In this document: positions 17,264 through 27,800 of the stretch, in pieces
Numbering within the stretch: position 1 is the stretch's first letter
How the letters are laid out: each line of letters opens with the position of its first letter
NCBI GenBank assembly: GCA_023807065.1
Contig: JAJJLU010000530.1
Location: forward strand, 1 to 33,628
Direction: 5' to 3'
Source of the DNA: Isotricha intestinalis
Lineage: Eukaryota; Ciliophora; Litostomatea; Vestibuliferida; Isotrichidae
DNA length: 33,628 nucleotides
Made by a program: the position numbers and the translations under genes
The notes under the pieces: generated by a model
Seen by the model: only the letters and a program-made list of their open reading frames with translations
What the model was told of the DNA's origin: nothing
The model's database searches: none

Positions 17264-18148
17264 TTATTTTTTGTTAAATTTCTTTTCTAAAAATGCTTTT
17301 ATTAATAATAATTCTTCGTATATTTGTTTATCATTGTTAAATAATATTTTTTCATTAGAATATTTATTCTTTTTACTTATATATATAATTTGTTTATTTT
17401 CTAAACAAATATTATAAATAAATGTTTTCAATCCAAAAATATAAATTTTAAAAAGTTTACTATGTTCACATTTATATTCTCCATTCAAATCTAAAATATG
17501 TTTTTTTATTGTTTTAAAAATCTAATATTAATAATTTTATCTTACTTCTTTATTATTGTTAGAATTTAAATATACTTTTTGTTTAACACTTGATTGTGTT
17601 ATTTCATTTGATAAATTTTCACTTTCTTTTTTAATGATATTATTTTTTTTATTTTTTCTTTTATTTCCTAATACTTATATTATATTAAATAATAATAATT
17701 ACAATTTTTGTTTTTTTCATCGATTCTTTGAACAAGAAAAATTGGATGATTATCAAATATATCAAAAGGAATTTTAATTTTTAAAGAAGACTCTTGATTA
17801 TTAATTATATTATTTACTGGTATATTATTTGATTGAGAATAATTTATATTACAATTATTATTTAATGATATATTTTTTTTTTCTTGATTTTGACTATTTA
17901 ATAATAATATTTTTTTGATTTTTTACATCATTATTGTTAATATTATTATTTAATAATTCAAAATTTATCTTTAAATTTGATTTTTCTAAATTATTATATG
18001 AATCATTAGAACATACTTGGTAATTATTGTAATTACCAATTGTTGAATTTTGTAGTTTAATTTTTATACATTCATTTTTTGAATCTAATTTATTGACAAA
18101 GTAATTTTCCTTTGGTGAATTTATAAATGAAGAATCAAAGAAATTCAT
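17264..18148 (-). CDS. Multi-exon hypothetical protein, hidden by tiny introns
   Basis: Pieced together on the minus strand from four open stretches. Exon A is 18148-17927 (ATG at 18148), exon B 17893-17703, exon C 17673-17546 and exon D 17521-17264 (TAA). Introns of 29 and 24 nt between B/C and C/D are GT-AG and keep the frame. The joined coding sequence is rich in Asn but has ordered parts: FDIFDNHPIFLVQRIDEKN in exon B and KCEHSKLFKIYIFGLKTFIY in exon D. The A/B junction is 1 base out of frame: a 33-nt GT-AG candidate is there, but an extra base remains, perhaps an A-run length error or a +1 shift at AAA-TAG. Total about 266 residues. No known family is recognised. Basic GNKRKNKKNN at the B/C junction could be a nuclear signal. 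Confidence 0.6.
17522..17545 (-). other. 24-nt GT-AG intron
   Basis: On the minus strand it begins GTAAGAT after codon GAA and ends AATATTAG, phase 0. It removes a TAA-containing frame break and joins two clearly coding pieces. It is the shortest intron I can support here. Confidence 0.7.
17674..17702 (-). other. 29-nt GT-AG intron
   Basis: On the minus strand it begins GTAATT and ends ATATAAG, phase 1, joining AAT-T to TA-TTA-GGA (Asn-Leu-Leu-Gly). An alternative acceptor six bases further (ATTAG) would create an in-frame TGA, so the AAG site is preferred. Confidence 0.6.
17894..17926 (-). other. Candidate 33-nt intron or +1 frameshift site
   Basis: Minus strand GTAAAA ... AAATAG looks like an intron, but its length is a multiple of three and the downstream exon is in another frame, so removal alone does not restore coding. 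The unspliced frame reaches AAA-TAG, and skipping one base there continues directly into the next coding stretch. Both explanations are open. Confidence 0.35.
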
Positions 18149-18805
18149 TTTTATTATAATAGTTATATGATAAAAAATAAATATTATAATACTTAATTTT
18201 AGGTAAAATAAAAATGAATATTAAATTTTAAAAAATAATAAAAGAAGAAATTTTAATTGAGCCTAATAAAAAATATTTAAAATATTTAGAAGTATGAATT
18301 TAAAATAGGATATTTTATGAAAGGAAAAAATTTCAAATTATAATTTATTTAAATTATATTTTATAATTCATTTATTGTAATAATAAATAATTTAAACTTT
18401 ATCATTTAACTAATAATAGAATTTAAATTAAGTATTATATTACTTGTTTGCATTTGAATGTGATAAATAATAATAAAACAACCAATTTATAAGTGTTATT
18501 TAAAACGTTAAAATGTTCACAAAAATCAAATTATTCTTCTTATAACATTAATAATATTATTTTGGGGTAATGAGTTGAAAAAATGAAAAAAAAAGTGTAC
18601 TTTATTTCTTTATTTTCTTTGAAATAAGCCTATCATCATCAAGAATTAAAAATAAAATATATCCTTATTAACAATTTATATATTGAATCAATTAATAATA
18701 TATTTAATAAAAATATTATTAATAAATTATCCTAATTTATATTAATTAATTTAGATAATTACAAATATGACTAATATCCAAATGTTACTTAATTTTTAAA
18801 CTGAC
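18149..18805. other. Intergenic spacer, nothing recognised
   Basis: A 657-base spacer upstream of the multi-exon gene (its promoter side) and downstream of the kinase gene. Apart from a slightly less A+T-rich patch near 18480-18650 I see no coding relic, RNA gene or repeat in it. Confidence 0.55.
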
Positions 18806-21800
18806 TTAAAAAGCCAAAGTAATAATAATATTTTTAATAATTTCCTTTGTAATATTTTCTTGACCATTCAAATGATACAATTTTAATACATTATTTTTTC
18901 CAACAGTGGAAACTTCAATATTAATAGAATTATCTGAATTTTTTTTACAAATATATTTAAAATCATCGATTTTGGTTAAAGTTAACCCTTGATCAATACA
19001 TAATAAGGTTAATTTATCATTGATTTCTTCTAAACTAGAATTTGTTGTACATAAGGCAAAATCTCTTTTATTTGATATCATTTTACTTTTTGTTTCCATA
19101 TCATTTTCTAATTCAAATTGAATTTCTACTTTTTGAGTTTTTTTGGATTTTATTTTATTGTTATTGTTATCATGATTATTATTATTATTATTATTATTTA
19201 TTCTTTTTGGTTTTGTTGTGTTTAATTTTGAAGTATCAGAAACTAATTTAATAACATTTACTTCATGAGTTTTTTTATTTTTTTGTTTTTTATTTAAATT
19301 TTTAACTGAATTTTTTCTTTGAGAATTAATTGATATTTTTTTATTTTTACTATTATTACTTTTTCGAGTTTTAAATTGTTTATTATTTAAATTAATAATA
19401 TGTTTACTCACATTAATATCTTTTATTTCTTTTGAACTTATAGTAATATCAATATCAACTACATTTGCTTTATGATTATTAGAATTTAATTTTTTATTTT
19501 GTTTATTTTTATTTGATTCACTAAATTGAGAAACTAAATTAACAGGAGAAACTGGTCTTATACTATTTATAATTTTTTTTCCTATTATTATATTATTTTT
19601 TAAATTTTTCTCCTTGTTTTTATTTTGTTCTATCATTGATTTATCCTTTTTAATTGCTATAACTATTTCATTTGTTAATTTTTTTGAATTTGAAATATTT
19701 ACTTGATTCTTTTTTTTACTTGTTGAAATATTTGAAATTGAATTAGTTTCTGTGAAAGACGGACAATAATAATTTAAATTATTTTTATTATTTGGAGATT
19801 GGATTTTTTTACTTAAATTATTTGAATTATAATTATTTAAATTTGAATAAATATTAGACTTACAATTTTTTTTATGAAAATATATTTGATTACTTTTCTT
19901 TTGATGAATTTGAGTTTTCGGAAAAGAATTTTCAACTTTAATTGTTCTACTTTTTTTTCCTTTATTTTGTAAATTATTATAACTTATTTTAGAATTAGAA
20001 GATGATAAAGAACAATTAGAAATTTTACTTCTATTACTAACAGTTTTATTTAAATATAAATAAGAAAAATCTTCATTAAAAGTTAATAAATAATTATTTT
20101 CATAATTTTGATTGAAACTAGTGTTTTTAATTAAATAATTTTTATTTTTTTTATTTAATTTAATATAATTTGAATGTGAACGAGGATAAAATTCAATTGT
20201 ATCACTTTTATTTTCTAAAAAAGTTTTATTAAAACTTGAAGAATGATTCACTGTTTTATCATTATTATTAAAAAAAGAATTTTGACTACTTGAATTACTA
20301 TCTTTATTTAAATTAATTTTACTATTCATTAAATCCATTAAATTAATTGTATTGGAAGGAATATACATAATATCTTTACTTTTACTTTTATTTTTTAATT
20401 TTATATTTTTTGAACTTTTTTCAAAAGAAACAGAAGTATTAATATCACTATTTTTACTTTTACTTCTTGAATAATTCACTTTTTTACTTTTAAATTTATT
20501 ATAATATTCGTTTAAAGGAGGATTTGATTTTAATTTTTTTTTACTCAAATGTTTTTTAATATTAGGAAATATTTTCTTATTTATTGAAACTAATTTAGGA
20601 ATCCCAATAATTATATGAGAGTCAATTTTATTCTTTTTAATTACTTTTTGAATATCTAAAGAACTACCAAAACCATTTTTACTACTTAAATTAGAATTAT
20701 TGGAATCAATTGTTTTATTAAAAGAATTTCCATTAAAAGTATTTCTATATCTTTTTTTATTATTTAAAGAATAATTTTTTCCTCTATAACTTTTAGATAT
20801 TTTATTATTAGAATTATTTCTTGATTCATGAGAATGTTTATTATTATTAATAATATTAATTTCTTCTTTCTTTAAATTAATTTTAATCCCATTAGAATTA
20901 TTTTTTAAAATAGAATTATTTCCAATAGAACTTGCAGAAGTAATACTATTTAATCCACTTCTAGCAGAAGAAATTTCCATTTTATATTTTTTTAATATTA
21001 ATTCATATGTAGCAGTAATATTATTATGTTTATTATTATCTAAATTATAAATAATATCATTTCTATTAAAATTAAATTCACTCATATTTAACATTCTTTC
21101 AATAACAACTTCACAATATTTCCCTTTATCACTTCTCATTAAAAAATTATCAATATGATAACAGCTTATAGCTTTATTTAAAAAAGGATGATTTTTAATT
21201 CCATTAATTCCAATTCTATTTTTAGGATTAACAGTAAGAATTTTTTTAATTAAATCCTTACAATCATTACTTAATCTACTAGGTAATTCAAATTTTCCAT
21301 TTAATATTTTTTTATATAATTTATCATTATTTTTATCTTCAAAAGGCAAATAACCACAAACCATTGCATATAAAACTATTCCACTTGACCAAATATCAAC
21401 TAATAATCCATTATATTTTCTTCCTAAAATCATTTCTGGAGCTGCATAACAAGGACTTCCACATGAAGTTTTTAATAATTGATTTTTTTTATATTGATTA
21501 CTTAATCCAAAGTCTATTATTGTTAAAACATTATTTTCTTTTAATAATAAATTTTCAGGCTTAATATCTCTATGAACTATTCTCTTTTTATGAATTGCTT
21601 CTAAACCTAATATTAATTGGTAATAAAAATATGATGCTTCTGTTTCTTCTAATTTTTTCTTTTTTACTATATATTTAAATAACTCTCCATTATTTGCTAA
21701 TTCCATTATAATATAGAAGTTTTTGGAATTTTCAATTATATCATATATTTTGATTATATTTGGATGATTTAATTTCTTTAAAAAATTTATTTCTCGAGAT

Positions 21801-22009
21801 ATTCTTTCTAAATCTTCTTTATCTTGTATTTTGTCTTTTTCTAATATTTTAATTGCTACTTGCTCATCTGTTGGAATATGAATTCCTAATTTTACTTTTC
21901 CAAATGTTCCTTCTCCTATTGTTTTTTCTATACGGTAATTTCCTATTATTTGCTTTTTTAATAATTTTGACTTTGAATTGTCATAATTGTTTTCTTGACT
22001 TTCTGACAT
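18806..22009 (-). CDS. AMPK/MARK-type Ser/Thr kinase with KA1-like C-terminus
   Basis: A 1067-residue kinase of the CAMK group. The catalytic domain spans 24-277: glycine loop IGEGTFGKV (31-39), Lys54 in VAIK, HRDIKPEN (146-153; catalytic D148), DFG (166-168) and CGSPCYAAPE (183-192). T181 in LLKTSCGSP aligns with the LKB1-phosphorylated Thr of AMPK and MARK kinases. LSNDCKDLIKKIL continues into HPFL at its end. A tail of about 690 residues rich in Asn, Ser and Lys is probably disordered and includes a poly-Asn run. The last 95 residues end KNIIITLAF and contain VSTVGKNNVLKLYHLNGQ, which looks like a KA1 domain, a membrane- or autoinhibition-related cap of MARK/PAR-1 and AMPK alpha. It probably regulates polarity or energy response; substrate unknown. 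All catalytic residues are intact. Confidence 0.85.
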   Translation of the reverse strand: MSESQENNYDNSKSKLLKKQIIGNYRIEKTIGEGTFGKVKLGIHIPTDEQVAIKILEKDKIQDKEDLERISREINFLKKLNHPNIIKIYDIIENSKNFYIIMELANNGELFKYIVKKKKLEETEASYFYYQLILGLEAIHKKRIVHRDIKPENLLLKENNVLTIIDFGLSNQYKKNQLLKTSCGSPCYAAPEMILGRKYNGLLVDIWSSGIVLYAMVCGYLPFEDKNNDKLYKKILNGKFELPSRLSNDCKDLIKKILTVNPKNRIGINGIKNHPFLNKAISCYHIDNFLMRSDKGKYCEVVIERMLNMSEFNFNRNDIIYNLDNNKHNNITATYELILKKYKMEISSARSGLNSITSASSIGNNSILKNNSNGIKINLKKEEINIINNNKHSHESRNNSNNKISKSYRGKNYSLNNKKRYRNTFNGNSFNKTIDSNNSNLSSKNGFGSSLDIQKVIKKNKIDSHIIIGIPKLVSINKKIFPNIKKHLSKKKLKSNPPLNEYYNKFKSKKVNYSRSKSKNSDINTSVSFEKSSKNIKLKNKSKSKDIMYIPSNTINLMDLMNSKINLNKDSNSSSQNSFFNNNDKTVNHSSSFNKTFLENKSDTIEFYPRSHSNYIKLNKKNKNYLIKNTSFNQNYENNYLLTFNEDFSYLYLNKTVSNRSKISNCSLSSSNSKISYNNLQNKGKKSRTIKVENSFPKTQIHQKKSNQIYFHKKNCKSNIYSNLNNYNSNNLSKKIQSPNNKNNLNYYCPSFTETNSISNISTSKKKNQVNISNSKKLTNEIVIAIKKDKSMIEQNKNKEKNLKNNIIIGKKIINSIRPVSPVNLVSQFSESNKNKQNKKLNSNNHKANVVDIDITISSKEIKDINVSKHIINLNNKQFKTRKSNNSKNKKISINSQRKNSVKNLNKKQKNKKTHEVNVIKLVSDTSKLNTTKPKRINNNNNNNNHDNNNNKIKSKKTQKVEIQFELENDMETKSKMISNKRDFALCTTNSSLEEINDKLTLLCIDQGLTLTKIDDFKYICKKNSDNSINIEVSTVGKNNVLKLYHLNGQENITKEIIKNIIITLAF
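19169..19199 (+). repeat. Trinucleotide (ATT)n microsatellite within the kinase gene
   Basis: A short run of ATT triplets, read on the minus strand as AAT codons, encodes an Asn tract in the disordered tail of the kinase. Such homopolymeric Asn tracts are typical of A+T-rich protist genomes and may vary in length between alleles. Confidence 0.7.
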
Positions 22010-22850
22010 CTAAATTTAGTTTATTGTTTTATTTTTTTTTGCAAAAAAAATAAAAATATTTTAAGTTATAAATTTAGAAAAAAAGATTTGAAAAATAAAA
22101 TAATATAATAATATAAGAATAAATAAAAATAAATTAATATTTAAGTTTCAATATTGGTTTTTTTGGATTTTGGTTTTTTTAAATTAGAATCAAATGATAA
22201 TGGGTTTTTGTTTAATTTTTCTATTTATTAGATTGATATCTTCTTTATTTTTTCTATTTTTCATCATTAATGATTTTTTTCTTCTATTTAATTGATTTTT
22301 CAATTTTTTTCATTTTATTTTATTTCATTTTTCTTTTCTTGACTTACATCTAATGTTTTAGAAAGAATATTTTTATTTACATCCTTTATTAAATTTTGAG
22401 TTTTAGTTTTTTTAAAATAAATAACATTAATTTTTGGAAAAACCCTCTTTAATTTTAATATTAAAGTAATTTTTCTGATTTATTAATAAAATATTTAAAT
22501 TAGATATTATTTAAATTAAGAATTTTGAATTCTTTAAATAGAAAAAAAACAATTCAGATTTCATCAAAAATTCATCTCAAATGGAATTTTTCAAATTATT
22601 TTTTTTCAAGATTATCTTCTAAAAATTTATATAATTTAATAATCTCAATTTTGTATCAATTACATTTAATTCAATATAATTTCCTTCTTTAAAATGACAT
22701 TTCTTTGACCATAATTCATAATTTTTTAAACTTAAATTATATTAACTTTAATTTTTTAAATTTCAAAAAAAAATAATTTAAATAAATTAATCTTTTTTAT
22801 TTTATATATTTCATAAACATAAAATATTTAAACATATTTTAAAGTCAAAA
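22010..22850. other. Spacer between divergent genes with coding-like relics
   Basis: An 840-base stretch between the starts of the kinase gene (-) and the gene at 22851 (+). Both promoters must lie here. The middle (22140-22745) carries coding-like sequence on the minus strand, listed separately. Confidence 0.5.
22140..22745 (-). pseudogene. Coding-like relics, decayed or intron-split, minus strand
   Basis: Three separated pieces on the minus strand translate into complex, non-random sequence. The first, near 22735-22625, contains NYELWSKKCHFKEGNYIELN. A middle one of about 55 codons contains RVFPKINVIYFKKTKTQN and KNILSKTLDVS. A last one near 22200-22150 contains NKNPLSFDSNLKKTKIQ, ending at TGA. 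They lie in different frames with stops between. Candidate GT-AG pairs exist (for example GTAATT...TTTTTAG, 45 nt), but I could not assemble a continuous gene with an ATG. A dying gene, or a gene with several small introns, are both possible. No family is recognised. Confidence 0.35.
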
Positions 22851-24764
22851 ATGAAAATCTCCTCTTCTGGATATAAATTTTTAAGTTATCTTCAAACAAA
22901 TGTATAATAAATAAATTAATTATATATAGGGAATTCCTTTCCCCAATCAATATAATGATATTGAAAGAACAAACTTTGCTCCAAATATATTAGTTAATGG
23001 TATTTCTAAATTTTTAATATATCAAATGAGAAATAATCCATTAAAATCAAAAAGTAAAAATAATATTTTATAAATTTAGTTTTTGCTGATAATATTCTTT
23101 CTAAATTTATAGCAAATGATAATCGAAAAGTAATAAAAATTATAAGTCAGTTATTTCTTATTTACAAAAGCTCACTGAGAAAATTAAAATTAAAATATTT
23201 TTTAAAATATAGATATAAAGTTATTAGGAGAAGATTAAGACAATTAGCAAATAATAACCAAAATCAATATAAAGAACAATCTCAACCTATTTATAAACAA
23301 ATTCCAATTAGAAAAGGTGATATCTATGAAAAGTTATATCATGAATATAGAGATTTAACATTTAGAAAAGATGAATTAAATCAAAGATATGATGAAGAAG
23401 AAGCTAAAAAGTATCCTTTTTCTCCAAGAATAAATTATAATTTTATTATAGATTATCCAAAGAAAAAATATTATAGTTCAGTCTCTTTGTCAAATAAAGA
23501 AAAATTAAATGAAATAAATGATTATAATAATAATTATAATCAACAAAATTATCTATATGAATATCATAATAGAAATGGTTTTTCTTTAGATTATACTGAG
23601 TCTTTTAAAAGTAATTCATTAATGAATAAGAAAACTGATTATTCAAGTATTGAATTAAAATCTAAAAAGAAAAATAAAAATAAATTTAATACATTAAACA
23701 AAACAAGTACACCAAATACTTATATAGTTAAATTAACTAAGGAAAGAATAAATACTACTAGAGAAAAACCAATTTATATTAAATCAAATAATTTTAGTTT
23801 TAGAAAAACAAATCCATCATCTTTAACAATATATAATAGAAGTAATAATAATAATAGAAGAACTGATAAACCAAATATAATAAAAAGAAAAATTTCTACA
23901 AATAATAATAATTTATTAATTAATTTAAGTGATTATAATTCTTTGAATAGTTTTTCGAATCCTAATATAGATAATTTATCTGTATTATTTTCTTCTCGTT
24001 TACATAGAGAAAAAATAGATTATCAAAATAATAAAAAAGCTAAAAATACAATTTTAAATTTAAATAAAAGAAGTCAAAGATCAAATATGGAAAATTCTTC
24101 ATCTACAAATATATGTGATAAAGGAACGAATTATATTTCAGAAAAACAAAGTGAGCAATTTTCAAATTTAAATTTGTTTGAAAACTTACAAAATAAAAAA
24201 GTAAATAAAAAGAACAATAAAAATCAAAATCCAAGACAATATTTTTATACTTTTAGAAAAGGAAAAATACCATATAATACATTATATCCTTCAAAAACAA
24301 ATATTCCTCAAAGTATTTCTAGTAAAAGTACTAATTTTCTTTCTCCGAGATATGATTCTCAAAATACACATGATAGAAATTCACTTAGAAGTCAAAGAAT
24401 TAGTAATAGTCAAAATATTAATAATAATATAGATTTAGATTTTTCTGGGGAAGAAAGTTATAAAAAATTATCTACTCAAAATTCAAAAAGTAAAAATTAT
24501 GATGATAATGAAAGGAAATTAAATTTATCTAGAAATTTAGAAATTTCACAACATGTTGTTAATGAATGTGTGATTAATAATATTAATCTGAATAATAATA
24601 TTAGTAGAAAAAGTAGTCATGTTTCTCTTCAGTCTGTTTCAGATGCTAAATTATTTGAATTAGCTAATTATTATATTACTTCTGATGAATCATTTGATAA
24701 ATTTATGTCAATGAGAGGAAAAAATAGAAAAATCAATAGACCTAAAAGTAATTCTATTAAATAA
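22851..24764 (+). CDS. Three-exon Asn-rich hypothetical protein
   Basis: A 619-residue protein. Exon 1 is 22851-22901 (ATG at 22851, 17 codons), exon 2 22930-23053 and exon 3 23080-24764 (TAA). Two introns of 28 and 26 nt are removed in phases 0 and 1. Without them only the part after 23080 is open, and its first in-frame ATG lies far inside the protein. The first 215 residues are ordered: a basic helical section (SLRKLKLKYFLKYRYKVIRR), then a helix with YEKLYHEYRDLTFRKDELNQ and the motif KYPFSPRIN. This 'F-x-P-x-I-N' pattern recurs in many ciliate coiled-coil proteins. The remaining 400 residues are Asn/Ser/Lys-rich and probably disordered. Family and function unknown; it could be cytoskeletal. 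It is divergent from the kinase gene. Confidence 0.75.
22902..22929 (+). other. 28-nt GT-AG intron
   Basis: Begins GTATAAT after codon AAT and ends TATATATAG, phase 0, followed by GGA-ATT-CCT (Gly-Ile-Pro). It joins the 17-codon first exon to clearly coding sequence. Confidence 0.7.
23054..23079 (+). other. 26-nt GT-AG intron
   Basis: Begins GTAAAAAT and ends AAATTTAG, phase 1, giving Lys-Ser-Lys-Ile-Phe-Ala across the junction. The intron contains a TAA in the exon frame, so splicing is needed for an open gene. Confidence 0.75.
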
Positions 24765-24898
24765 TTTTATGAAAATAGAAAATTAATAATATTAAAAATA
24801 ATTTTTTTTAAGTTAAATTTCAAAATATTTAAAATTTATTAAAAAACTTAATTTGTTTTAATTAAAATAAATTAAAAAAAAACATAAAATTTAATTTA

Positions 24899-27800
24899 AT
24901 GAATATTACCCCAAATCAAAACTATAACGTAATAAAAGGTCTTCAAATATTTATAAATGACATAAGAGAATGTCAAACAAAAGAATCAGAAGCAAAAAGA
25001 GTAGATAAGGAATTAGATAAAATACGTAAAAAATTAAATACTTCCGGAACATTAACAGGATATGAAAAAAAGAAATGTATCTGGAAACTTTTATATATTT
25101 ACATATTAGGTTACAAAATTGATTTTGGACATAATTATTGTTGTGATTTAATTACAAGTGTAAAATATAGTGAAAAAATGGCAGGATATATTGCAATGAG
25201 TATATTATTTAAAGAATCAACAAATGAAATAGGAATAATGATAAATTCAATAAGAAATGATTTATTTAATAGAAATTCATTTTCTCAATCAATGGCATTG
25301 ACATTAGCATGTAATTTAAATAATATGGAATTGATTGAAGCAATATCAGAAAGTGTTTTTACTATAATTACAAAATATCAAGAAAGACAACCTTATATTA
25401 TTAAAAAGGCTTTAATTACTTTGACAAAAATATTCAAAATGAAAAAAGATTTACATGATCCTGGAAAATTAGCTGGTAGTTTATATAAAATGGTTGATAT
25501 GAATAATTTTGAATGGTTACTTTCGGTTTCTACTCTTGTTTATAATTGTGTTCTTATGTTTGGAAGCTCTGGATATGAAAAAGTTATTATGAGGTTATTA
25601 AATGATATTTTATATTCTTTTATTGAAAAAAAAAAAGATTGTCCACCTGAATATATTTATTATCATATTAAAAATCCTTGGTTACAAATTAAAATTTTGA
25701 AAATTTTAGAATTATGTGAACCTAATATATTAGATGATAATTCTTTAAATAATTTAAAAGAATATATTGATTATTTTGGTAAGAAATCTAAAACAATTGT
25801 AACTGAATATAAGAGATTTCAAAGATATTATGCTGAATATTGTATATTTTTCGAAATAGTTAATGTTATAGACCATTATAATTTAAAAATGCATTTTAAA
25901 GTATTTGATACTTATGTTAGTATTTTAGGCTCTTTTTTAATGGATGATACTAAAAGATTTCCAAATACAGATATTAATACAAAATATCTTGCTTTAGATG
26001 GAATGGCTAAATTAAGTAAATATTCAAATGGAAATAAAATATTAAAAGAGCATAGTAATATTATATTACAAAGTCTAAGAGATAATGATGTTTCAATTAG
26101 AAGAAGAGCTTTAGATTTATTATTTTTGACATGTACTCAGGAAAGTGTAAAAATGATATGTAAAGAATTATTAATTTATTTAAAAGAAGATGAACCTCAA
26201 TTAAAAGAAGATATAACTTTAAAAATAGCAATTTTATCAGAAAAATATGCAACTGATTTCTTATGGTATATTGATGTATGTATTAAAATGTTAGAAGTTG
26301 CCGGTGATTTTGTATCTGATGATATTATATATAGAATAGTTCAAATTGTTATTGGATTTGAAGGTAAAGAAGCTGATCAACAAATACAAATTCATGCTTG
26401 TGATAAATGCATTAATTTACTTAAAAAAGATTATGCTTTTGAAAGTGTGGTTAGATTATCTTCTTTAATTTTAGGTGAATTTGGATTTTTAGAATTTAAA
26501 AAAAGTGAATTAGATAGTCAAAATAATAATAATCCTGAATTTGAAGTTATGACTTTAGAAAAACAAGCTGATTTATTATGGAAACATACTCCAAATTGCA
26601 ATAATTTAACAATAAATTGTATTTTAGATACAATGATGAAATTTACAACTTATGACACTAATTTCAGAGAATATGCTATTCCAAGATTTGAACAATATTT
26701 AGAAAGTTGGGACACTGAATTACAACAAAGATCAATTGAATATATAATATTAAGTAAATTAGATGGAGAAGATTCTGATATTCCAAACATGACTGAAATT
26801 AGACAAAAAGTTTTTGGAAGAATGCCTCTTTATCCTTCTTCATTTTTCAATAATTCAATGTTAATGAGGAAATTACAAAAAAGTGGAAATGCCCTTTATT
26901 CAAATAAACAAAATACTAATAATCAAAATATGAATAAATTAAATAATAATAATAATTTAAATGAAGGTAATATTGATAATGCTAGTAATTTACTTAGAAA
27001 TTCAAATAATATTAATCCAGGTGAAAATCCATTTATTAATAGTGAATTATATAAAAAAGATCCAAATGGTTTTGCAGCTAGAATTAATAAATATCCTCAA
27101 AATGCAATTTTGATAGACAGAAATTCAATAAATAATTTTGATATGTTTAAATCACTTTTAACAAGTGGAAATTCTCAAAGTGGAATAATATATAGTGATC
27201 CAAATTCAATTAAAGTAAGTTTAATGATAAAAAGATTAGATAAGGGAATATTAGGTTTCATATTTGCATTTACTCCATTTTCATCTGGAAATGAAAAAGT
27301 AGAAAATATAGATTTTTCATTAGGAAATTATACATCAAATGATAAATTAATGATATCAATAAGTAAAGTAAAATATGATAATGTACCTCAATTAATGATG
27401 AAAGTTCAAATAAATGAAATGTTTGAAGAACCACCATTAATTAATTTAAAATGTAATTTAGGAATAAAAAATATAGAAGCTCAATTTTCAATTCCATTAT
27501 TAATAACTAAATTTTTAGAACCATATGAAACAACAGTTGAAAATTATACTCCTTTATGGTATGAATATACAAATTCAACAGATGATAATTATGGAAGATT
27601 AGATTCAATAATGTATAATCCAATGGCAAATTCTGGAAGAAGTATAATGGATTTTTTAAAGAAATTTGGTATGTTAATGCAAAATTTAAATTTTAAAGTT
27701 TTTGCTCCTGAAGATAGATTTAATTTCCATGAAATTGAAGGTTGTTCTGTTTTCAATGGAAAAAATACTTCTATTCCTATTTTATTTCAAACTTCTTTTC

